Source: Oegoconia quadripuncta (taxonomy: Eukaryota; Arthropoda; Insecta; Lepidoptera; Autostichidae). Taken from it: a DNA stretch of 64,000 bases. The translations under genes and the position numbers were made by a program. Shown here in pieces: positions 10,501-18,824 of this stretch. Every line of letters begins with the position of its first letter. The stretch's first letter is position 1. Below the pieces are notes generated by a model, which was not told the origin of the DNA, ran no database searches, and saw only the letters and a list, made by a program, of their open reading frames with translations. Location: the NCBI GenBank assembly GCA_949316235.1, contig OX438747.1, positions 30,198,618 through 30,262,617 on the forward strand, read 5' to 3'.

Positions 10501-13500
10501 CAAAGCATCTCTACATTAACACGATATCTAATTCTAGTAGCCCTTAGCTGATGGCAATTATTGCTGTGATCATGGTTTGCAGGCCGGCATGAAAGAAATC
10601 AGCAAGTCCTGTGTTGCTCTCGACACTAACTATAATATCTTGAACGCTGCACTGCACGCACTTATTGTGTCATCGGTTAATAGTAGTCCACCGAAGATTA
10701 GATATTAGTTTTTAATAATCCAAAAACACATGAAAAAACCTCCGCCGAAGTCCGAACGATCTAACCCCAAACTGCCAGTGAAAAACTACAGATGGCGCTC
10801 GAGAATAGCGCGAGCACGTCACCAATCAGCGCGTTGGGCCAATGACATGCAATTCCAAGCGAGCCATGGTGTCACGGGGCCTTTATAAATATAATATAAT
10901 GCATATCCAGAGATGCTTGGACACTAATTTTTTACCGTATTTTCCCTAGTCTAGAATAAGAAACTAAGGTTATAATCCCCGTACCTACAAGACTATATTG
11001 CTATGTAAAATGCTTACTGGGAACCAAAAGCATATATATATAAAGTCACGCCTTATTCCAGTAGCGGTATGACATACCTCTTTTGCTTCACTCTCATTAG
11101 GTTGTTCGTACATGCTCGCCGGTTTAAGGTACTCCTAACTTGGCCTTTCTTAAGACGTCGATTGGGGCTTAATCTTTAGGAATCAGAATTTACCTCTTGT
11201 GTGACCTCAAAGTGCTGGGCCCCTTGAACTTTTCACCACATTCGTTGCAGTACACCGAATGCTCTTTGGTTATATGCTGAGACAGCTCTTCTGGGGTTCT
11301 GTAACAAAACACCAATTTAATCCGGTTCACTGCAAATACTGTAATATAGCATATATGCTTCGGTCTGAACACATGCCACTTAACTAACTTTACAAAGCTA
11401 TAAGATTATTTAAGTTTTTATAATTGCTACTCACTTAGCAATAGTATCACAGTGGCCACAGTGTATGCTCTCGTGACGGTCACCGTGATGCTTCACCCGA
11501 CAATGACTCAGCGCTGACCATAGCTCAAGCGTCTCGTACTTGCACAGCCGGCATCTGTAGCAGACGTAGTGCTTCCTCTTATGGCGTTCAACTAGCTTCT
11601 CCGTCGGGAAGCGTATTTCGCAGACCGGGCAGATGTGTATACCGATGTTCTGTAAAGAATCCATAGTTATTATACTAACATACTAATAGTAACAATATTA
11701 TAAATGTGATAATTTAACGGCCTGCATGACTCAAGGTAAACAACATGTAAAATGTCCGCCTGGTCAGCTACCACCATCTTATCTAAATCTGCCGCCAAGC
11801 AGCAATGTTAATATCATTGTTGTGATCCGGTGTTAATAGCCAGTCCCCCAAATAAGATAGGGTGTCCGGGCCGGCTCACAAGTACCCACCACAATATATA
11901 CATTTTTTAAAATTAATTATAAATTTAATACAACATAAGCAGTGCGCAAAAATGAAAAAGACAACCTCAGCATGTCCAATATCATAAAATAACATTCCAA
12001 TTATAACAATCATACAATGAACTAAGGCTTGAGATTATTTGAATAAGTACTAAATTAAATTTCAATACTATTTCCTATGGTTTTATATACCCAATTAAGT
12101 TGATCGTAATAGTTTTATTAATATGCGCCTAACAGACATAATAATGTATCAGTACCTCATCATGTTTCTTCTCCATATGAACGTCAAAGGTATCCCTCCT
12201 TGTAAACCCGAGTACACATGTATCACACTTATACGGAATCTTCTTGAAATTCGGCTGATTTCTCTTCTCTTCACGATTCTTCTTCATTTCCTCCTCAGAG
12301 AACACCACCGTCGTGAATTTCTCTCTCACTTCCTCTCCTTCGTCCGTACCTGGTTTTAATTTTGACGTTTTCAATCTCTTTTGCGTGTGTTTTTTACTTT
12401 TCCTAGTTTTGACACTGGCTTGTGTCAAATCTGTATTTAGAACGTCTACATAAATGTCACTGGAGTCAAATATTAACGGTTTTTCTTCACAATTCTTCAA
12501 TAAATCCTCAATTTCTAATGATTTTTCAATATAATTTTCTACACATTGTTTTTCAGTATCCGTTTCATATTTGTCTTCATTCAGCCCTGTCTCATCGTCA
12601 GAATCGATTTCTTCTTTTATTTTAACATCTGCATTTTCTTTGGTGTCGATTAAAGGGTCCGGTTTATAGTAGAACTGGTAATTATAATCATTATTTGTTA
12701 TACAGGACAATGTAGTAGATGACTTCAAACTGTGTAACTGGAAAATGGATGAAGTTACACATACATTTTTTTTTATATAAACAAATAAATATTTCAGACA
12801 CTTACACCAATCATCTAGTCCCATACTAAGCAAAGCTTGTGCTCTGGATACTAGATAACGGATAAACGGGAATAAATGTTCGTATTCATCACACAAACAT
12901 TTACCCCTCGCGGGAATCGAACCCGCAACCGTTGGTTTCGCTGACAGGGTCACTATCCACTACACCAACCGGTCGTCATTAGGAAGAGAATTAATTATTT
13001 TTATATATAAAATTTTTCAAGCGGGCGTGCAGGATCCAATCCGAAACTATGAGGAATAGCGAAAAGTATTCAAAGGAATCTCGGGCCCGATTTTGATGAA
13101 AACTAAAATGCATCATTGGATTTTTCCAAAATCAATATTCCTAGCCTGGAAAAGACCCGTTGATCATGAAAAAAGAAACACACTGATACAATTTTTTTCG
13201 ATTCTGATACAATATTTAGTATGTTACTTTGTTTTCTCAATTTAATCAGAACATAACATAACTTCACGGAGTCTATTTGCCGTTGTGAAGTCATCCGTGT
13301 CTTGCTAGAACTAGTTTTAAATAGATTAAGTCAGTAAGAGGTATGATGGGACTTCCGTGTACCGTTTGTATAAAAGTCCCTAAATCAAAATTAGAAAAAT
13401 AAGAACATAAGTGGCATAAAGACTTCTATTAAGTCTGATCATTCATATCATCGTCAGCCACAGGACATCAACGGCTGCACATATGGATCGCTCATAGATG

Positions 13501-15456
13501 ATCCTAACCACATAATTGACAAATATGGCTGAATTTAGCTTGTAGGGAAAATCGAACTACTACAGTAATAGCTGAAAATCAGTGTTTTGTTCCCTGAGCA
13601 ATTTTATATACTGAGCTAGCCTATCACCCATTTGTATGACTGTAACACACACATACTCGTGTATCTCCAGGATTTCTTCCATAAGTGGGGCCATCCCACA
13701 TACCATTGTTAAAGTTCCCTGACGACAGCGAACCCCCTAACTCCAAAAGAAAAAAAATCGAGCTGTATAAGGTGGTTTATTGTAATAATTTTTAATAAAT
13801 AAATTAATGTCCAAAGGAGCAATAAGTACTACTGTGATGGGTGAGCTTGTTTCATGTATTTAGTAATATTGGAAAATATTAACCTTAATTCTGACCAGCT
13901 GCCATTATGTAAATCTTGTCGCGAACCCCCTACCATAATCAGCCGCCCACGTGCTCTTGGAGTGCGAGGAGGTGGCCTTACATCGAGCCACCCACCTTGG
14001 AAGACCGGAGTCTCTCCCCGAAGCCTGTGGCAACATCCCAAAGTTGCTCGGTTTCCTCCAAGAACTTGGGTGGCAGTATTAGGTATTCCCCCGCACGCAA
14101 AATAGGCGCATCCAGACGTCGAGTTGCGGAAACCGGCCCGCCAACGAATACGAATACGAAAAATACCCCTACCATCAAATGGCGAACCCCTAAGGGTTTA
14201 CGTACCACATATTGAGTAACCCTGTTGTAAACTATTTTTGTTTAATTGTGGTGGAAAAGTTACTGTCACTGGAGATCCAAATAAACAATTTATCTATCAT
14301 ACAAAGCATACCTTTACCCGTCTCACATACGCAGCCCATACAACACACAATCACTCTCTTACTTTATAGTACGTTTAGTGACATATTACTTCTTATAACA
14401 TAACAGTCTGTTACGTGCTGTTTCGAAACCGATGTATACCAGCTTAAGTAATTTAGTTTTATGAATAAATGGGCTCTCCTAACACAGGCAAATTATTCTA
14501 TTTGCCTACTAGGAGAACCTAAATACTAATATAATTTATGAATAAGCTGTTTTTAAATAAATATTTTTTTATTTACATTTCTACATTGAAGCAGTATATC
14601 TTGAGAGTGCTGTGTTCGTACTTTAAGACGAGCAAACCTCCTCGTGATACTTATACATTCCCAGCACATCCCACCATCCATGGATTTTATCTGAAAATGC
14701 AAAAGTAGCATGTTTGCAAAGATAAATATACACCAGCACCGCAGTTCTCAAAACTTCAAAATTCAAGCATTTAATTCAACTTGAGATTAATCTACTGGAA
14801 ATAAAAGGTCTTATTGGATTTATCTGTCAGTCAGTATGTCCAAGCTACTACCGCTTTGGAAAGGAAAATAGTCTGTGGTAAAAGAAGCAGCACAAAAAAC
14901 CCTTCTAATACTTTTTTTAAAAGTAAAAAGTATACAGCATACAATTTTATAATTTTTAAGAGCTGGTCGAAGTACACCAAGCGAGTTTGTCATTCAAATA
15001 GTCACTAATTTTGTAATAACCTTTTTTGCTAATGTTGTTTTGACATGATCTTTAAATTTTTTCTCAGATTAGATCAATGATATTCTCAGGTAGGTATAAG
15101 GTTATAAAAGCGTATACAGTTCCCCATAAATGATGCGTTAACTTTCTTAGTCTGAACATAGCGGTAGCCAAAATGGCCTTATATCTCAAATTTTAATCAT
15201 GCTTGTCACTATTTTTCGGGAAAGTTGAAATATTTTTGCGAACGTGCATAATATTCTCGTAAATAAACAAACCATGTACCGCAATTTTTTAATTTTTCAG
15301 AAAACATTTTTCTTTTGGTTGTTTACTAACATTGAACGACAGGACACTAACCTCCAATAGATTTACTTGCTGTAGTAGGGTCTGTACACGTTTCAGAGGC
15401 TGTAACCTGCGGTCTTTGCTTAAACATGTTTGGCAATAGCGTAATTTTTCATCCAT
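4348..15456 (-). CDS. ZAD C2H2 zinc finger protein, 9 coding exons, 568 aa
   Basis: Predicted nuclear, sequence-specific DNA-binding protein of the insect ZAD-ZNF class. Coding exons, 5' to 3' on the minus strand: 15456-15352, 14690-14577, 12737-12156, 11649-11435, 11298-11194, 9045-8839, 7591-7480, 6582-6481 and 4512-4348. They total 1,707 nt, every junction keeps frame, all introns are GT-AG, and the frame ends at TGA. Residues 1 to about 75 form a ZAD with Cys8/Cys11 and Cys44/Cys47 (dimerisation in known families). About 74-240 is an acidic linker with an IKEE sumoylation-like motif and a KTRKSKKHTQKR basic cluster. Eleven C2H2 fingers follow, from residue 244 to the end, several with HKRRIHG-like linkers. 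The start is the first ATG of the ZAD. Orthology is unassigned and UTRs are not defined. Confidence 0.9.
4915..5048 (-). mobile_element. SINE family B, 3' fragment
   Basis: The complement of CAGCGCCATCTAGTTCCACA and the CAACTAGGCTTGTATTATG stretch match the 3' body of the SINE-B copies at 6.2 and 6.7 kb. The tRNA-like head is missing here. Confidence 0.7.
5066..5298 (+). mobile_element. tRNA-headed SINE, family A
   Basis: The head GACGACCGATTGGTGTAGTG carries an A-box-like sequence and GGTTGCGGGTTCAAATCCCG a B-box-like sequence. A body follows with GAATATGAACATTTATTCC and CTAGATGTTTGGTGTAAG, ending in ATTTATTTATTAAG. Other copies are minus-strand at 12.8, 39.4, 59.3 and 61.4-61.85 kb. The long body after the tRNA-like part argues against a real tRNA gene. 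Confidence 0.85.
5371..5449 (-). mobile_element. SINE family B, head fragment
   Basis: The complement gives GTGTAGTGGTGGTCTGAC and then AAAGGTCGCGGGTTTGAAT, the tRNA-like head of SINE-B. The 3' body seen in full copies is absent or unrecognisable. Confidence 0.65.
5583..5918. mobile_element. MITE, family E, rearranged copy
   Basis: The right end is the standard GGTTTATTAATACGGGCC. The left end starts with an internal segment (ATGAATGATAGTCTTGAGTT) that appears again 170 bases later at its normal place. The left terminus has therefore been replaced by a duplicate of the middle. The CAGCTGAGATCACTT and CGCCTCAGCGGCGAATG palindromic blocks are intact. Confidence 0.7.
5964..6103 (+). pseudogene. 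Orphan C2H2 zinc finger exon, plus strand
   Basis: Following an AACATTTCAG acceptor, 46 codons stay open in one frame and end at an AAG|GTAAGA donor. They encode a perfect finger (CDICKTW, then RHMTVWH) and the start of a second (YKCKDCRKVLMTR). Entry is phase 0 and exit phase 2. The host ZAD-ZNF gene runs on the other strand and its exons 8 and 9 join without this piece. No partner exons are visible. It most resembles the layout of the host's exon 7 (VY, then HL, then KC..C). It is either a relic of an inverted paralogue or an exon of an unseen nested gene. Confidence 0.6.
6150..6195. mobile_element. MITE family F, single terminus
   Basis: GAGTTTTTTTTTACCGTAAG and AAAAATAGGTCATATTAGG match the left end of family F. 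It stops directly at the head of a SINE-B insertion, so the rest is lost or displaced. Confidence 0.6.
6196..6467 (+). mobile_element. tRNA-headed SINE, family B
   Basis: The head GACGACCTGTTTGGTGTAGT runs to AAAGGTTGCGGGTTCGAATC (B box). The body has CCACCTGGTATCCACAACAC and CTAGATGGCGCTGTGTGTAT, and the tail reads AAGGACACTTATC. Its 3' end lies about 13 bases from the 5' splice site of ZAD-ZNF exon 8, on the intron side. Confidence 0.85.
6481..6582 (-). CDS. ZAD-ZNF coding exon 8
   Basis: Thirty-four codons, phase 0 on both sides, between acceptor CACTTTCAG and donor GTGAGTATTG. They complete finger 9 (CDLCNK from exon 7 joined to LFISDWRLKNHQQTQH) and open finger 10 (CNVCGKQFF). The finger spacing is only correct when these exons are spliced this way. 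Confidence 0.9.
6700..6970 (+). mobile_element. tRNA-headed SINE, family B
   Basis: The copy starts ACGACCTGTGTGGTGCAGTT and carries AAAGGTTGCGGGTTCAAATC. It ends after CTAGATGGCGTTGTGTGTAT in a TATTTATTATTATTTATT tail. It lies in intron 7 of the ZAD-ZNF gene, in the antisense direction. Confidence 0.85.
7112..7418 (+). mobile_element. tRNA-headed SINE, family C
   Basis: The copy contains GGTCGCGGGTTCGATCCCCA, the GGTAGGGCATTTTAAATGTC body and a 3' part with CTTCGACCTCATCTTCACTT, ending in an A-run. It lies about 60 bases from ZAD-ZNF exon 7. Confidence 0.85.
7480..7591 (-). CDS. ZAD-ZNF coding exon 7
   Basis: Acceptor CTTATCAG, donor AAG|GTAAAT. The first base completes the split Ala codon from exon 6, and 37 full codons follow. 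They encode finger 8 (CRECNKKFASKVYWKKH, then YH) and the CDLC start of finger 9. It enters at phase 2 and leaves at phase 0. Confidence 0.9.
7677..8812. repeat. Intronic minisatellite (45-bp and 20-bp arrays)
   Basis: Two related arrays fill intron 6 of the ZAD-ZNF gene. From about 7690 to 7920 the unit is about 45 bp (TAGACTCAAGCAGACCCTGC, then TAATCTCAACATTACC). From about 8100 to 8812 it is 20 bp, CCTCACTAGACTCAACCAAA, in about 35 diverged copies. Both share a TAGACTCAA core. A SINE-C fragment sits between them at 7920-8041. The array ends under 30 bases from exon 6. Confidence 0.95.
7920..8041 (-). mobile_element. SINE family C, 3' fragment inside the minisatellite
   Basis: ACGGGTTGGTACTTGACCTC and AAGTGAAGATGAGGCCGAAG match the complement of the SINE-C 3' end. 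Array units with a TAGACTCAAGCATACC motif lie on both sides, so the SINE entered an existing array. Confidence 0.75.
8839..9045 (-). CDS. ZAD-ZNF coding exon 6
   Basis: Acceptor TTTCTTTCAG, donor GC|GTGAGT. The first base completes Arg from exon 5. The exon then encodes RIHGVKREF, finger 6 (CDICKKTFKTKSRLESH) and finger 7 (CALCRVQYKNIYVYRNH), whose last His spacing is longer than usual. It enters and leaves at phase 2. Confidence 0.9.
9216..9546. mobile_element. MITE, family E, near full length
   Basis: One of the best copies: 331 bp, GGCCCGTATTAATAAACC to GGTTTATTAATACGGGCC, flanked by ATA at 9213-9215 and 9547-9549. It is the best reference for the family's length and for the 3-bp target duplication. 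Confidence 0.8.
9686..9900 (-). repeat. Interspersed repeat, Helitron-like end
   Basis: TACTAGCTTCCCGCCCGCGG is the complement of a 3' end with GCGGG and CTAGTA. The same end type is seen at 52.6 kb and 61.15 kb. The CTAGT terminus is reminiscent of Helitrons, but no Rep/helicase sequence is present and the class is uncertain. The remaining part of 9547-11193 shows nothing else except the promoter-like cluster. Confidence 0.45.
10822..10891 (+). promoter_or_regulatory. CCAAT-CCAAT-TATA cluster in an intron
   Basis: CCAATCAGCGCG at 10822 and CCAATGACA at 10839 precede TATAAATA at 10884-10891. The spacing resembles a pol II promoter on the plus strand, antisense to the ZAD-ZNF gene. No transcript or open frame follows that I can recognise. 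It could be the remains of an element's promoter. Confidence 0.3.
11194..11298 (-). CDS. ZAD-ZNF coding exon 5
   Basis: Acceptor TTTGTTACAG, donor AGAG|GTAAAT. The first base completes Lys339. The exon then encodes the second half of finger 4 (TPEELSQHITKEH) and finger 5 (CNECGEKFKGPSTLRSH), ending in a split Arg codon. Both ends are phase 2. Confidence 0.9.
11435..11649 (-). CDS. ZAD-ZNF coding exon 4
   Basis: Acceptor TTCTTTACAG, donor GCTAA|GTGAGT. It carries finger 2 (CPVCEIRFPTEKLVERH), finger 3 (CRLCKYETLELWSALSH) and the CGHC start of finger 4. It enters at phase 0 and leaves at phase 2. Confidence 0.9.
11721..11882 (+). mobile_element. SINE family C, internal part
   Basis: GGTAAACAACATGTAAAATG runs into the CTACCACCATCTTATCTAAA and CCAGTCCCCCAAATAAGA body segments. 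The B-box head has been deleted. It lies in intron 3 of the ZAD-ZNF gene. Confidence 0.7.
12156..12737 (-). CDS. ZAD-ZNF coding exon 3 (acidic linker and finger 1)
   Basis: Acceptor CCATTTTCCAG at 12738-12740 and donor GATGAG|GTACTG; 194 codons, phase 0 on both sides. The encoded linker is rich in Asp/Glu with VKIKEEIDSDDE, followed by a Lys/Arg cluster. Finger 1 (YKCDTCVLGFTRRDTFDVH) ends the exon. The open frame runs further upstream, through SINE-A sequence, but that part is intron because the splice acceptor and phase fit exon 2. Confidence 0.9.
12781..12977 (-). mobile_element. tRNA-headed SINE, family A
   Basis: The complement reads from GACGACCGGTTGGTGTAGTG through GGTTGCGGGTTCGATTCCCG to a tail with AAATATTTATTTGTTTATAT. 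It lies in intron 2 of the ZAD-ZNF gene, in the same direction as the gene, and adds an open frame to the exon's upstream side without being coding. Confidence 0.85.
13915..14085 (+). pseudogene. LINE ORF2 C-terminal remnant
   Basis: One frame reads HVLLECEEVALHRATHLG, then IPKLLGFLQELGW and a stop. HVLLEC followed by a LL.FL.E..W ending is the usual close of insect non-LTR ORF2 proteins with an RNase H-like tail. Nearby 13440-13500 (CGTCAGCCACAGGACATC) is 3' debris of another LINE. Both lie in ZAD-ZNF intron 2. Confidence 0.65.
14577..14690 (-). CDS. ZAD-ZNF coding exon 2 (second half of ZAD)
   Basis: Acceptor TGCATTTTCAG, donor AAT|GTAAAT; 38 codons, phase 0 on both sides. It supplies the second Cys pair, MCWEC at residues 44 and 47, and the helix RFARLKVRTQHSQDILLQ. 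The donor was chosen over an alternative GT nine bases upstream because only this one keeps phase with exon 3. Confidence 0.85.
14790..14975 (+). repeat. Retroposon 3' repeat, family G
   Basis: GGAAATAAAAGGTCTTATTG, GTCCAAGCTACTACCGCTTT and GTGGTAAAAGAAGCAGC match repeats at 21.8-22.0, 48.5-48.8 (minus) and 59.5-59.6 kb. It looks like the 3' untranslated end of a lepidopteran LINE. No coding part is attached. Confidence 0.55.
15060..15190 (-). pseudogene. LINE ORF2 C-terminal fragment
   Basis: The minus strand gives TKKVNASFMGNCIRFYNLIP, closely similar to the RLSKVSTSIMGHSIRFYNKI stretch at 22.75 kb. These are C-terminal tails of Jockey-like LINE proteins. It lies in ZAD-ZNF intron 1. Confidence 0.6.
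15352..15456 (-). CDS. ZAD-ZNF coding exon 1 (start and first ZAD half)
   Basis: ATG at 15456 opens a 35-codon exon beginning MDEKLRYCQTC and ending VNLLE|GTTAGT. RYCQTC is the first Cys pair of the ZAD at the usual distance from the N-terminus, which supports this start. The ATG is preceded by AAATGTATAAATA. Confidence 0.88.
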
Positions 15457-15617
15457 TATTTATACATTTGGAATTCCTTTTCTTCGATAAATGCCTGCAC
15501 TCACTCACAGTATCCCTCAGGGGGGGCACACTTCAAATGTCATCAATTTTCATAGCAGACTGCGACCTCTGAACTGCGGTTGACGAACTAACCGTTATTA
15601 GTGTTCTGTGGCAGCAG

Positions 15618-15645
15618 CCGCCATCTTACCGGTGGGTGATGTCAT
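15618..15645 (-). promoter_or_regulatory. Pho/YY1-like and CRE-like motifs upstream of ZAD-ZNF
   Basis: On the minus strand AAGATGGCGGC (complement at 15618-15628) matches the core bound by YY1/Pho. ATGACATCAC (complement at 15636-15645) resembles a CRE half-plus site. They lie 160-190 bases before the ZAD-ZNF ATG, a plausible promoter distance. The match is by eye. Confidence 0.35.
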
Positions 15646-15906
15646 GTCGAGCTCTCAGTCAACGTCGATTTCCTTTTGAAAGTTTTTGTAAAAGTTCAGA
15701 TTTTTGTTAATTTGTTGTTTGTTTTTGTTATACTTGTTTTTCATAGCTAATTTAAAGAAATTAGTTATGAGAAATAAAAATTTCCTCTTATACAACAATA
15801 CCTATTTCTAAACCCAGTTTTTACCTATATAATCAGTGTACGTAGGTATGTATAGATAGATTTAATTCCTCAACCAATCGCTGGCAGCAGCACTGTCTAT
15901 ACATGC

Positions 15907-16053
15907 AAATTTAACCACGGAGTTGCCACTCTTTCTCGGTAAATAGTTACTATACTCTTTGGTATCCCTATAATAGTTTGTGCTCTGAATACTGAACCCA
16001 AAGAGTATAGTAACTATTTACCGAGAAAGAGTGGCAACTCCGTGGTTAAATTT
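15907..16053. repeat. Perfect inverted repeat, 56-bp arms, 35-bp loop
   Basis: AAATTTAACCACGGAGTTGC begins the left arm at 15907, and its complement ends at 16053. The arms are 15907-15962 and 15998-16053 with no mismatch that I can find. A second hairpin (CGTAGACAGAGA with TCTCTGTCTACG, eight-base loop) follows at 16141-16172. No coding sequence is inside. Confidence 0.9.
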
Positions 16054-16205
16054 ACTGAACCTACTCAGAGAGTTTGTGTCACTCACTGAACTCAATTTTT
16101 TCCTAATCCCAGCAGTGTGACCGTTTTCAAAATCCCGGCCCGTAGACAGAGAATACTATGTCTCTGTCTACGTCCCGGGCCAGCTCTCAGTCACTCAATC
16201 AATCC

Positions 16206-17084
16206 CATGGACTTATTATTTAAACAGGACTGAGTACTCGCCGCTGAAAAACGAGCCGAGCAGGATGTGTAACGTAGAGGCCGTTTGTCTCTGTCTAACA
16301 GGGTGACCACAATATATTTGTTACTTGGGACAAATGTTGTAATAAAATATTTGTCAAAAAACTTTGGCGTTTTGACATTAGCCGGCGTGAGCCATTTATT
16401 TCGCATTTCTTCATTTTTTGGGAAACTGCAATAATAGTACAACAGTCAGGATCCTAATCAATCACACATATTTCACATATTTCGACTCATTTCAAGAATT
16501 CATGGGCATCCTACTTCTTTGATTTACAAAAATATTATTTTTAGCTTACCTGTGGAAAGATATGTTGCAACCACCATAGGATTCACTTGGGCAAGTATAA
16601 ACGCAACACTTTTTCACCATTTTACTCCTTTTACTTGTTATAATATAACAAATACTTTAAAAAACTTTTAATGCAAAGAAAATTCAAAATCACACCGAAC
16701 CGCCATGACATGACATGCTTTTCAGGGTTACCATAAAAATAACAAAATCGAAATAAAAATGTATGTTTTCTGTTTGATTTAAGAATATATGAAAAGAAAT
16801 TAATGCGAATGTTATTTGTTTATTTATAATTATTAAAATAACATAAAAATATAAGTGTTTCAATGGAATTTTTGAGTAGCCAAAACTGTTGATCATAATC
16901 ATTTTTTTTGCTGGCAAGATGTAAGAACGAGACACACGGCCTCCGTTATTTCTATCTCTCTCGGCTCGGATTTGCCTTTGTGTATGGTGCATCCAATTTA
17001 ATACCTTATTGCGTTGACATAGTGATCATTTTCCTAAATGATTCTTTTGATAGTTATCAGTCCTGTTTAAATAATAAGTCCATG
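16206..17084. mobile_element. 879-bp inverted-terminal element, copy 1
   Basis: The left end is CATGGACTTATTATTTAAAC and the right end its complement, GTTTAAATAATAAGTCCATG. A short minus-strand frame starts MYYYCSFPKNEEMRN and another starts MHHTQRQIRAERD. Neither resembles a known transposase. Copy 2 follows after a single base. Confidence 0.8.
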
Positions 17085-17085
17085 A

Positions 17086-17964
17086 CATGGACTTATTAAT
17101 TAAACAGGACTGAGTACTCGCCGCTGAAAAACGAGCCGAGCAGGATGTGTAACGTAGAGGCCGTTTGTCTCTGTCTAACAGGGTGACCACAATATATTTG
17201 TTACTTGGGACAAATGTTGTAATAAAATATTTGTCAAAAAACTTTGGCGTTTTGACATTAGCCGGCGTGAGCCATTTATTTCGCATTTCTTCATTTTTTG
17301 GGAAACTGCAATAATAGTACAACAGTCAGGACCCTAATCAATCACACATATTTCACATATTTCGACTCATTTCAAGAATTCATGGGCATCCTACTTCTTT
17401 GATTTACAAAAATATTATTTTTAGCTTACCTGTGGAAAGATATGTTGCAACCACCATAGGATTCACTTGGGCAAGTATAAACGCAACACTTTTTCACCAT
17501 TTTACTCCTTTTACTTGTTATAATATAACAAATACTTTAAAAAACTTTTAATGCAAAGAAAATTCAAAATCACACCGAGCCGCCATGACATGACATGCTT
17601 TTCAGGGTTACCATAAAAATAACAAAATCGAAATAAAAATTTATGTTTTCTGTTTGATTTAAGAATATATGAAAAGAAATTAATGCGAATGTTATTTGTT
17701 TATTTATAATTGTTAAAATAACATAAAAATATAAGTGTTTCAATGGAATTTTTGAGTAGCCAAAACTGTTGATCATAATCATTTTTTTTGCTGGCAAGAT
17801 GTAAGAACGAGACACACGGCCTCCGTTATTATTATCTCTCTCGGCTCGGATTTGCCTTTGTGTATGGTGCATCCAATTTAATACCTTATTGCGTTGACAT
17901 AGTGATCATTTTCCTAAATGATTCTTTTGATAGTTATCAGTCCTGTTTAAATAATAAGTCCATG
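17086..17964. mobile_element. 879-bp inverted-terminal element, copy 2
   Basis: The same length and ends as copy 1, with only scattered substitutions, for example TTAATTAAAC against TTATTTAAAC at the left terminus. The two copies are head to tail, separated only by an A at 17085. The near identity indicates a recent duplication or conversion. Confidence 0.8.
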
Positions 17965-17994
17965 GTCCATGATCAATCCTGACACAACCACAGA

Positions 17995-18400
17995 ATACGA
18001 GCTAACGAGCTTATTTTCTCCTCTAGGAGAAGGCAAAGGGATCTAGCCCATAACAGCCATGTCTTATTTATCTTATTTCTTCAGTTTGTAAGTCAGTCTC
18101 AGTCAAAACAAGTAATTCGTCGTATACTTGGCGTATACAGAGTATAGTCACGGTCAAGTCATTCTTCGGTAAAGTGGCAGAATGCTTTACAAAAGATTTT
18201 GGCGGCTTCTTGTGGGAACCCGAAAGCTCCGTTACGCACTTTAATTTACACTTCCCTTCACTTGTACACCATCACTAACGTTTGCTGCACAATATTCTGC
18301 CATTATTAAGCTTCAAAAGTTAGAATGCACTAATTATAAGAATTATAAAGAAAAATGCTACTTCACTCGCCGAGTTCCCGCCAAAAAGCCAGAACAACTC
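17995..18400 (-). mobile_element. Poly-A retroposon, family D
   Basis: CTCCTCTAGGAGAAGGCAAA, ACAGCCATGTCTTATTT, GTGGGAACCCGAAAGCTCCG and TTCCCGCCAAAAAGCC follow in the family order. This copy lacks a long T-run at its left edge. Confidence 0.65.
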
Positions 18401-18824
18401 ACAACTCTCTGTTTACAACTCACTCAGTCAGCCAACTGTCAAACAAACAAATCGGCTATTTCGATCATAAGATCGGACGTCCGAGTCGGAAATATTCCCG
18501 ACCTAACTGAGACTGACTGAATTAAACTGGAGAAATAAGACATGGCTGTATGGGCTTAACTCTATTAACGCAGCAGTCGTGTAGTCTCGTGTCAAACAAG
18601 AACACAAACTATATAGGTATTTGCATATAATTTTTCATGAAGCAAGTAATGCAGGCGTCAAGAAAACGTTGTAAATGATCAAATACAGACTAAATATCAT
18701 AGCTAACATGACATGGCGCACATTATTGGATGCGGAATTTAATAGAGAAGAAGTTCAAACACAGTCCAAAGGAATTGGAACTCTATAATCATTACAATTG
18801 AGAGTTGAAAGTCGGGTATCCGTT

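Noticed and set aside
12738..12953. Open frame extending ZAD-ZNF exon 3 upstream with an ATG
   Set aside because: This part is antisense-oriented SINE-A sequence (tRNA-like head translated); a good acceptor at 12738-12740 and phase with exon 2 show it is intron.
13829..14215. Overlapping frames on both strands as a small gene
   Set aside because: One frame gives the closing motif of a LINE ORF2 protein; the others are shadows.
16191..17322. Two identical short proteins (MYYYCSFPKNEEMRN) as host genes
   Set aside because: They lie inside the duplicated inverted-terminal elements and have no recognisable domain; probably element debris.
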